Source of the DNA: Lyophyllum atratum
Taxonomy: Eukaryota; Basidiomycota; Agaricomycetes; Agaricales; Lyophyllaceae
Direction of reading: 5' to 3'
DNA: 64,000 nt
Assembly: GCA_014905825.1 (NCBI GenBank)
Contig: JACGCN010000013.1
Location: forward strand, 992,001 to 1,056,000
The position numbers were made by a program, and so were the translations under genes. The notes under the pieces were generated by a model. It had not been told where the DNA came from. It did no database searches and worked only from the letters and a program-made list of their open reading frames with translations. Each line of letters begins with the position of its first letter. Position 1 is the first letter of the stretch. This document shows positions 56,135 to 64,000 of this stretch, piece by piece.

Positions 56135-59100
56135 CTAGATATGATCCTCCGGACCATCCTCAATCATCTTCGCGTAGTCCTCGTAGCTCGCGAACGTAGG
56201 CAGCGACCTTAGTTTCTTTCTCTTCTCCCGCGAGGTTTCCTCACGTTTTCGCTTCTTGCCCCCAGCAGCGTCCTCGCCGAGCCCGCCCCATTCTCCCTCT
56301 TCTTCGGGTGCGTTCTCATCATCTGAACCGTCTGAACCGTCCCATTCGATAAGACCGTCAGGAACGTCGCCGTCCAGGGATATCAGGTCTTCGTTGTCCG
56401 ACCCCTCGACAAGTGACAGGGCATCATCGTCGTCCTCATCGGGTGACTCGGCCTGTTCCTCGTCTCCGCTGTCATCATCCATATCAAGGTCTGATGGAAG
56501 ATCATCGCTGTCCTCCATGATGTCCTCGTCGTCGCCAATAGCTTTGGGCATGGACGCTTTCATGGCCTAGAGGAGTAGAATGAGTTGCGTAGTCCAGTTC
56601 GATATAATGAGATTTGAATTACCTTCCAGATCTCGGCTTCATCTTCGTCGCTGTCTTCTTCCTCATCGTCATCGGCCTGCGACCGCGCCTCATCCTCACC
56701 GGAAGCTGCGCCTTGCACTTCATGCTCTTCGGCATCGGCACCTTCCGATTCGTCATCGCTCTCCTGGCCCTTCCTCTTCCCAATTTTCGCTGCCTTCGCC
56801 TTTGCTCTCTCGCTCTTCCTCGAGAAGTAGTTATGATAGAACAGCTTCAAAAGGTGGCACCCATTAGTTTGAGCACACGCAAATCGCACATATAGATCAG
56901 ACAAACGCACCTGATCAACGGGGACATCCTCCACCTTCTTCCTCAAGAAGCTCTCCTCATTCATCAGCGCCCCATCCTCCACCTCCCCTTTCAATAGCTT
57001 GACGCCCGTCCCATCCAACCCACTCGCCGCCGGCTGCATCGCGCTCGCGCCCTTCGCCTTGCCCATCGTCATCGCAGCGTTCTCCCCCTGCTTGATCTTC
57101 TTCGGGTTCTTGTACACGAAGCGGTCAAGGAAGTGTGAGAGGGTGTTCTGGGAGAGATCCGCGCTGGCGGTCAAGGGCTGCGAGGACAGGAGCTGTCGTG
57201 CGTGCAGCGATATGGCGGGATGGTAATGGTGCACCAGGGGTGTCTAGAAATAGTATTAAGTTTTACCGAAAACGAAAAATCAAATGAGGGCGCCACTTAC
57301 GAGTTCCCAGAGCGGGGATGAGGAGGCATGGGCATACTGAGGGTCGCGTTTGCGTGGGTCGTAAGGCTCAGCATCCGTTTTAGGGGGGTCGTACACCATT
57401 GCTCGGAGGCCAGGTACAGTGCTGAAGAGCTTTGAACCACAAGTAAGCTCATGTGTACGGGGAGACAATGTCAAGATAAAAAAACTTACCTCGCCGAGAA
57501 GATATAACCCTCCAGCAATGAACTCCGTTGCACCGCCTCCGCCCGTGGCCAGGACCTGCACAAACCGCCGCACGATCGCCTTCACCCGCTCGCCATCAGT
57601 ATTACCTGCGTCGGCCTTGATGGATTTGAAGAGGAGGTTGAGGTACATGGCTTGCTTGGATGATGATGCCAGCCGTGTGTCGTGGAGGGAGTCGTAGAGT
57701 GTGCGGTAGTACCGGTCTGTTATGGATTTCGAGGTGGATGAGGAGGAGGCGGATGTGGAAGAGATGAGGGAGCCGGCGATTTGTTGAATTAGTACTAGGG
57801 CTTGGAGGGAGATGTTGAACGTGGAGGTGTGTGTGATGAGGAAGAGGGTATCAATGTGCTTGTTCAGCCTAGTTCTGGATCAGTATGTTAAATGTGATAT
57901 GAGGAGTTGAGGGGCATACCCAATATCCCCCGCGTCGATTTTGGCGAACGGCAGGGCACGGTTCACTCCAGTTAGAATCGCAGAGATGAGCCGTGAATGA
58001 GCGTCCTCCACTTCGGCAAATCCGGCCGCACCCTTCACCTCTGTCACCCTCCCCTTGCCCTTCCCTTTCTTCCCCTTCGCATCCCGCACCTTTACCCGCC
58101 CTTTCTTATCCGTCCTCACCTCAGCGGCCGCACCGTCCTCCCCTTCACCTTCGCCGTCGACATCATCCGTCTTCTCTGGATCCTCCCCGAGCAGCTCCTT
58201 GAACATCTCAAAGTATACATCGATCAGCTTGAGCGAAACATCGCGGTCTCCAGGTGTGAGCACGATCTGGTTGAAGGTGATCGTGGAGTAATACCGTGCA
58301 TGCGCGTTGCCGGTCTTCTTCTCGGCCGGCTCTGCGGGCTTTGCCTTCTTCTTGGGCTCGGCGTCGGTGAAGCGGATGTGCTTGCCGGTGCTAGCAGGGA
58401 GAGCGGCTGCGGAGGGAGGTGCGGGCGGACGGAGGACGAGGGCGATTATTTCGCGCACGACGACGGCTTTCATGGAGGGGTGGGACTGGAGGAGTTGGAG
58501 AAGGTGGTAGGAGGAGCGCGAGCAGAGGGATTTTTCGGTGTCGCCCTGCGTTGTGGGTTAGAATTTAGTATTGGAAAGGCAGAGGAAACGTACGAGTTTG
58601 TTGACGAGGAGACGGAGGAGATTCTGTTCCTGCTCGGGCTTATCTCGAAGGAGAGTGAAAATGAGTGTTAGAGATTGTGTCCGAACATATTGTAGGGGGT
58701 CGAGGGAGAGTGTCTAATCGGCAATGTTAATATTACGATGGCTGAAGAAGCATGATGTGAGGCGTACCTCGAGGATTTGCAGGATGGAGAAAAAATACTT
58801 CTTGAGCCAGTCCTCAAAATACCAAATTAAGAGATGCTCGTCCGTTACTGAAGGGTGGTTCAGCGGCTGGTCGCGGAAATACCTGATTCAAAGACGATCA
58901 GCGTGCTAGCAAAGATTCATGTCTCATCTACTTACTTGAGCTTCCGATCAGGTGCGCCTCCGCCGACCCACCAATCCACCACGCAGCGCAAAGCCTTCAA
59001 GCTCTCTTCTCTACCACCCTTTCCCTTTCCACGTTCCGCCATGCCCTTGAGAGTTTCCAGCGCCTTGGTATTGTGGATCGGGCTGCTCTGCACGAGTAGT

Positions 59101-59935
59101 GTGAGGGCACTAAGCCTATCGGACAGGGTACCCGATTGGATTATTTTGGAGAGGAAATTCGCTTCGGACGACGAAGAGTTTGAGGATGAGGAGGTCTGGA
59201 ATGTGCGAATGTCAGCGTAGTGGAGTTCCGACGCCTTTTGGGTGAGAGATGCGACTTGGTCGGGCGTAATCGAAGGTAGTGGTGTAGGGGTGGGCGCAAG
59301 TCGTGGTGCCGCGGTGTGCCATAGAGCGATGGGTTGGAAGACGAATGGAGATTTGGAGTCGAAGGTCACTTTGGTAGGGAGCTGGACCTTGGGCACATCG
59401 GCTGGTCGATCAGGCTCGGCGGGGGCTGGGGGTACGACTGCCTGGACCTCGGGTTTCTTATTCTTTTTGTCCGGTTTCTGGGATTTCGAAGGTGCCAATG
59501 CGGGTGCCTGTATTTTAGTCGGTTGTGTTGAGCCTGAATCTTTTTGAGTCCGAGCCTTCGTTGGTTTCTTGGCCAACTTTTGATTAATTCCACCGCTCTT
59601 TTTTCCTGAGTCCTTAGGCTCGCTCGTGCTGAGATTTAGACCGTTGAGAAACGCCGAAACATCTTTCGAGAGCGCCGGCTATGAAAAGAGACATTCCAGA
59701 ATCGAGACATGACATTATAGAGGACACTCACATCATCATTCGCCCTACCATTAGCGGCATTTAGACTTGCGCCTTTGACCAAGTCGATGTCCTCTTGAGT
59801 ACCTCCCAGGGCAAGGACTTGTTCCCTTAGGACTGCATCGGATGCCATGCCATTCGATTTCTTGGAAGTCGGCTTGGGCTTAGATGTAGAGGCCGACTGT
59901 GATGATGAACCTTTCTCCTTTCTTAGACGCGCCAT
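56135..59935 (-). CDS. MAK21: Ribosome biogenesis factor Mak21/Noc1 (CBF domain)
   Basis: ATG 59935 starts MARLRKEKGSSSQSASTSKP, a Lys/Ser-rich nuclear leader. The order matches Mak21/Noc1/CEBPZ: LREQVLALGGTQEDIDLVKG, a Pro/Lys linker, ALKALRCVVDWWVGGGAPDR-like KLKYFRDQPLNHP with LLIWYFEDWLKKYFF, LEALSLDPLQYVRTQSLTL-type repeats, and the CBF core YYSTITFNQIVLTPGDRDVS then LKLIDVYFEMFKELLG. After that come SRLISAILTGVNRALPFAKI, HHYHPAISLHARQLLSSQPL, HFLDRFVYKNPK and a very acidic C-terminus (SDDESEGADAEEHE and similar) ending YAKMIEDGPEDHI. Around nine introns; about 1,100 residues. Mak21 with Noc2 escorts early pre-60S particles from the nucleolus. Length and order are complete. It shares a 187-bp divergent promoter region with the next gene. 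Confidence 0.95.
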
Positions 59936-60122
59936 TTCCCGCTGATGCCTACAGAGGCCTTGTGTGGTAGGAAGGTCGAGGAGGTCGTGGACTACTGGAC
60001 ATCGACGTCGATCGAAATGCAAAAAATTAGAATGTGGCACGTGACGCCGGCACTTGATGGGGTCGAGTCGGACAAGCGCCACGAAATTGGAGTCCATTTA
60101 GTATCTGCAACTGCGACATCGA
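59936..60122. promoter_or_regulatory. Bidirectional promoter MAK21/MAM3
   Basis: 187 bp separates two outward-facing start codons. The segment has a cacgtgac word (60039-60046), a CACGTG-type E-box that can bind bHLH or Cbf1-like factors. That assignment rests on the word alone. Confidence 0.5.
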
Positions 60123-63100
60123 ATGGTCCCTGCTCCTCTTTCAGCCAGAAATGCTCATCCCCATACATCCAAACTTCTCTACACTCTTCTCTCCGTCGGG
60201 TCTCAACATGTATCCAGGTTCATCCGCGGCACAACCAACAACGCTCCTGGGCTTGCAAAGCGAAGTTCTGGCGAGAAATTCGACCCCAGCAACCCCAGGG
60301 ACAGGGCATTTGCAGCACTCATACCCATTCTTGTTCTCATGTCCGGTGTCTTTGCCGGATTGACACTTGGTTACATGAGTTTGGACGAGACGCAGCTCAA
60401 CGTGTTGAGCATCAGCGGGACGCCGTAAGCGCTCATGCCAAGGTCTCAAGTGCCGATTCGCAAGCTCACCAATTCCTATTCTAGTAAACAACGCGAATAT
60501 GCCAAGAAGATTCAACCCATTCGCAAAAATGGGCATCTACTCCTCGTCACTCTCCTCCTAGCGAACATGATTGTCAACGAGACCCTTCCCGTTATTGCGG
60601 ACCCAGTTTTGGGAGGAGGCTTCCAGGGTGTCGTGGTTAGCACTGTACTTATTATTATGTGAGTTTTCTCTCTCGTCTTCGACCTCCCCAGATGTTGGCC
60701 CTGTCAGACCGCTGCCACGTAATCACTGGAGAGGAAATATACGAAGGGTCTAGACCCTGATAATTCCTTACCTTCAATATTCCTTCTGCGTTAAAAGAAT
60801 ACCACTTCTCTGCGAAGCCAAGTTGACCAGACGATGCTTGAATGGTGACGTCACGCGTATGGGGTTACCCTAAAACGTGTCCTCATCGCGTCCATACCAA
60901 GCGCCTTGGCGATAACACTCTTGGCACTACGCCACACCTTGCTACGAAAGGCTAACTACTTCGCTTCAGCTTCGCGGAAATCATTCCCCAGTCGCTCTTC
61001 ACCCGCCATGGTCTCTACCTCGGTGCAAAATGCGCCTTCTTCACGAAATGTCTAATCATCGTTATGGTGTGTCTTGTCATTCGCTTATCATTCCAAGTCG
61101 TCTTGCTGACTTGCGAGCGTGGACAGGGTGTCATTGCATGGCCAGTTGCAAAGCTGCTAGAGTTTGTCTTAGGGCCGCATCATGGCATCATTTATCGTCG
61201 AGGTGAACTCAAGGAGTTGATTGCTATGCACTCATCGCATGCGACGCTCGGGGGAGACCTCAAAATCGACACTGTCACTATAATTGGAGCTACTCTCGAC
61301 CTGCAGGAAAAAGTCGTTAGACAGGCATGTTCAGCCCTCTCTTCTGGTGTTTGAGCTAACATGAATTGTTAATAAAGGCCATGACGCCTATCGACGAAGT
61401 CTTCATGTTATCAATCGATTCGAAACTGGACTACGATCTGCTTAAGAAGATATGTCAGACCGGACATAGTCGTGTACCCGTGTATGAAGAAGTGGATGTT
61501 CCTATATCGACCCTTGGAGGGACGGACGGCGGTGCAAAGACGGGACGCACGAAAAAGCTGAAGAAGATTCTCGGAATTCTCTTGGTCAAACAATGTGTTC
61601 TACTGGATCCCAAAGGTATGCAAGACCATAAGTTTTCATTGTTCTGACCTGAGAATCCCGCCTAACCCGTAGACGCCACTCCACTTCGCAAAATTCCTCT
61701 GAACAAGGTCCCTTTCGTTCCGAACAATGAGCCTCTCTTGGGAATTCTCGACAAGTTCCAGGAGGGACGGAGCCATATGGCCATCGTTAGTAGGTTTAGC
61801 GTGGAAAAGGTCTGTATCTCCTCCCCATATCGAGGATCTCAATTAAATGGCACATTCTACTAGGCCGCAAGTGTCAAGAAAGCTGTGAAGCGTGGATTGA
61901 CGCAGCGCCTGCGTGACCGTGTTGGGATGGGTGACTCCAGCGATGAAGAGAAGGACCTCGAAGCCAATAGCCGGTTGGCTCAAGTCAAGGAAGGAGAGGA
62001 GGCAACACTCAGGGACGATGGGGTTATCGAACAAGATTTTGCTACCCGGAAACCGAAATCATTCAGGGGTCGCAGCCGCCTTCTGCGGACGACATCGAAT
62101 GGGCGAGATACGGCGGCTGCCAGTGAGAAATGGGAGGAACAGGATGAGGAGGAACTTGAAACAATGGAGGAAGAAAAGAAAAGTGGGAGGTCTGGGTTCC
62201 AGCTGCCGAAGGCGGCGGCTAGCATGGCTTCTATGTCTATGCTGGAACAAAGTATGCCTGCTGATGCTGTACTGGGGAAGGAGGGTGCCGATGAGGTGAG
62301 ATTTCTCTTCCTGGTGTTGCGTATGAGTAAAAGTCAACATGTCCGTTTTCAGTTTTTGAAGAACTTCGACCCCGCTGTCATGCCTCTAGGAATTATCACC
62401 CTCGAAGATGTCTTGGAAGGTGCTGTCCATTTTACATATAGCTCGTATATGTTCATTCCTCACGTTTTGTTGAACAGAGTTGATCGGAGAAGAGATTTAC
62501 GACGAATTCGACCCTCAAGGTGCTCGTGGCGATCCGTATGAAGTTCCTCCTGCCAAGACGGAAGCTCTTGCTGTGGTCAATGTCGAGCCCCCGCAGACAA
62601 CGAAGCCCTCACAGCCCACGATCCATATGCCCACTGCATTGCACCTCAAGGGCCTAGGAGGACTTGGTTTCCTAAGGTCGCGGAGCGCCCCGCCGATACC
62701 AAGGGACCAGGACTCTGATGCGCATACGGATGATAAAGCCCAGCCAGCTGACGACCGAGGACACATCAATGCTCCCAAGGACATGCCTCCAGCATGGGGG
62801 CAGAGCCCGCCGACCGAACCCCGACCTGCCCTGCTGCCCTCTGCCCTCTCTGCTGGCCCCACTTTACCTGGAAACGACTACACTGGAGCATCGTTCATCA
62901 AGTCGCCGACCCCGCTCACGAGTCCGGGTCTGGCGGTATCGGGAAGCAGTGGGCCTGCACCCCCGCTCGAAGCGGTGCTGTTGGATCGTAAGCGCAGGTT
63001 GTTGGGGACGACGAGTGTTGCGGCGTCGACGGCGAGCTTGGGGGTTGCGCTTGGGCCGCTGGCGAGTGGGGGCGTCCCTGCTCCCAGTGTGGAAGGACTG

Positions 63101-63214
63101 CCTACAGTTAGGAATGCGACGGTGGTCAAAGGGGCACGGTTTAAGAGTAGTCCGCTGGGCGAAGCGGGGGAGAAGGCTGAGGAGAAGGAAGGAGTCGAGC
63201 CTAAGCAGGAGTAG
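60123..63214 (+). CDS. MAM3: CNNM/DUF21-CBS membrane protein, Mam3-like metal homeostasis factor
   Basis: ATG 60123 gives MVPAPLSARNAHPHTSKLLY then a DUF21 transmembrane domain: FAALIPILVLMSGVFAGLTL, GYMSLDETQLNVLSISGTP, KNGHLLLVTLLLANMIVNET, VVVSTVLIIIFAEIIPQSLF and GVIAWPVAKLLEFVLG. The cytosolic CBS pair follows: QAMTPIDEVFMLSIDSKLD, LKKICQTGHSRVPVYEEVDV and LGILLVKQCVLLDP, then KIPLNKVPFVPNNEPLLGIL, GRSHMAIV and MPLGIITLEDVLEGLIGEEI. A disordered Pro/Ser tail ends EEKEGVEPKQE at 63214. About nine introns, one of them 310 nt (60659-60968), the rest near 50 nt. Yeast Mam3 and animal CNNM proteins affect Mg/Mn/Co handling; here a vacuolar or plasma-membrane magnesium role is the best guess. 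About 750 residues. Confidence 0.92.
60659..60968 (+). other. Unusually long (310 nt) intron in MAM3
   Basis: The donor GTGAGT and acceptor CTTCAG, with a CTAAC branch-like word 18 nt before it, are normal, and the flanking exons join in frame as VLII|IFAEIIP. The length is about six times that of neighbouring introns. I see no open frame, tRNA-like element or convincing snoRNA boxes inside. Confidence 0.8.
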
Positions 63215-63586
63215 ATGTGGTCGTGGTGGATGCGTTCCTGTGGATATGTGTATGTATTCTTGGCTGTGGCCTATTGGTCCTGGAGGTCGGATTTGGGAGG
63301 TATGCGGTTAGGTTGCTACTTGTTGATAGTATAAGGTTTGTAGTTTTCATGTACAATAGTTTTCGTTTGTGATACTAGTCATACCCATGTTTTGACGGCC
63401 TTAGGAATGGGAAGCAACGCGGGGATGAGGTGTCTATGCAATTCTGTTCTGCTGATACAGAAGTTAGAACCAGTCTCGACTCTCTTGCCAGTCTCTCGGG
63501 ATTCTGTTTTATACTTTTTGCCCTTGCGGACAAAAATAGAAGATAACAGAGAGGATTCTGTTATCTTTTCTGTTATCTTCTGTTAT
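63215..63586. other. 3' flank of MAM3 up to the tRNA
   Basis: About 370 bases with T-rich 3' UTR-like sequence (63300-63370). The last 50 bases contain the short inverted repeat listed separately. Confidence 0.4.
63538..63581. repeat. Short perfect inverted repeat next to tRNA-Arg
   Basis: agaagataacaga at 63538-63550 is exactly reversed as tctgttatcttct at 63569-63581, and a further copy of tctgttatctt lies at 63557-63567. It sits directly beyond the 3' end of the minus-strand tRNA gene. It could form a hairpin in the tRNA trailer or be a scar of insertions near the Pol III gene. Confidence 0.75.
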
Positions 63587-63668
63587 TGACCGAGACAGGG
63601 GTCGAACCTGCAATCTCCTGATTTGGAACTCATCGTAGTCAGACGCGATGCCATTTCGCCACACGGCC
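63587..63668 (-). tRNA. tRNA-Arg (anticodon ACG) with a 10-nt intron
   Basis: On the minus strand: acceptor GGCCGTG (63668-63662) pairs with CTCGGTC apart from one T-T mismatch and one G-T pair; discriminator A is at 63587. The T-arm is GCAGG-TTCGACC-CCTGT. Anticodon stem TCTGA/TCAGG encloses a 17-base loop. Removing ten bases (63632-63623) from the 37/38 site leaves the loop CTACGAA with anticodon ACG (63636-63634). The GTCTGRCTACGA context matches eukaryotic tRNA-Arg(ACG). Reading the loop as CCA (Trp) would need a non-canonical intron position. Confidence 0.82.
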
Positions 63669-64000
63669 ATTGTAGAACTTGATGTACATGCAAATCTCGG
63701 ACGCCTCGTGCGACGGAACGCAAAGAGATCATATTCCGCTCATGAGCATTTGCACGCCAGTGATCATGACTTGCTCAAATCCTCACTAAAGTCACACTGA
63801 AAAACGACCTCAGCTGTGTTGTCCCTAAGACCTTCCACATCAGAAGGCGGAAAGTAAGAATTCTGTTCCACTGAAACTCGTTACTTGAAATTTATGACAC
63901 AATAAGACTGAATCACAAAGCCTAAGCAGCACCCTTGAAATCGCCCTTGACGGCTTGCCAAGATGGCCTAGATGAAATATCCTTTAACCACCTATGGAGT
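63669..64000. other. Right edge of window, no feature
   Basis: About 330 bases upstream of the minus-strand tRNA. No open frame of note, no repeat and no RNA gene recognised. Confidence 0.4.

Noticed and set aside
63587..63668. Reading the minus-strand tRNA as Trp (CCA)
   Set aside because: CCA appears in the loop only if the intron lies 5' of the anticodon; the canonical 37/38 position gives ACG (Arg), and the surrounding arm matches Arg.
1..64000. Biosynthetic gene cluster, CRISPR array, prokaryotic operon or viral element
   Set aside because: One P450 lies among housekeeping genes without a core synthase. No direct-repeat array is present, nor any reverse transcriptase, integrase, transposase or capsid-like sequence that I could recognise.

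Overview
The window is nuclear DNA from a filamentous basidiomycete, most likely an agaricomycete. The evidence is almost every gene being cut by many short (about 50-60 nt) GT-AG introns, tight gene spacing on both strands, a CYP63-type P450, agaricomycete-style F-box proteins, and two nuclear tRNA genes with tiny introns. It reads as a chromosomal interior of mostly housekeeping genes, with accessory stretches at about 1-4.3 kb, 16.6-20 kb, 31-34 kb and 37-39 kb.

Layout. 1-7.1 kb: a tandem pair of DUF4436-like membrane protein genes; the upstream copy (cut by the window edge) carries an in-frame stop and a lost splice acceptor, and coding debris lies between the two. 7.4-8.8 kb: F-box protein. 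9.1-9.55 kb (-): small predicted secreted protein with a His-rich N-terminus and a C2H2 finger. 10.7-12.6 kb (-): epsin. 12.74 kb: tRNA-Gly(UCC). 12.9-13.6 kb: Cys-rich zinc-binding protein. 14.3-16.6 kb (-): P450. 17.7-19.8 kb (-): three poorly resolved hypothetical genes. 20.1-21.3 kb: BUD32 kinase of the KEOPS complex. 21.5-29.1 kb: CCH1, the four-domain calcium channel. 29.8-31.2 kb: F-box-like protein. 33.9-37.3 kb: eIF3a, flanked by two inverted copies of a roughly 0.6 kb non-coding repeat. 38.8-41.0 kb (-): secreted protein of unknown family. 41.75-43.7 kb: GH5 glycosidase. 44.5-45.8 kb: intron-less disordered protein. 47.8-48.6 kb (-): RHO4-type GTPase, head to head with GPI1 (48.7-51.1 kb). 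51.7-55.7 kb (-): fused lysine-ketoglutarate reductase/saccharopine dehydrogenase with a mitochondrial-type leader. 56.1-59.9 kb (-): MAK21/NOC1, head to head with a MAM3/CNNM-type transporter (60.1-63.2 kb). 63.6 kb (-): tRNA-Arg(ACG).

How the genes relate. There is no metabolic cluster. Themes that recur are translation and ribosome production (eIF3a, MAK21, BUD32 for t6A tRNA modification, two tRNAs), membrane traffic and surface (epsin, RHO4, GPI1, CCH1, MAM3) and extracellular or carbohydrate chemistry (GH5, two secreted proteins, P450). I did not find a convincing new multi-gene system. The most distinctive items are the animal/plant-like fused mitochondrial lysine-degradation enzyme, the His-rich secreted C2H2 protein, the inverted repeat pair around eIF3a, and the decaying tandem DUF4436 copy. 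Introns were placed by eye from GT-AG signals, frame continuity and family similarity, so outer ends are firmer than some internal junctions.
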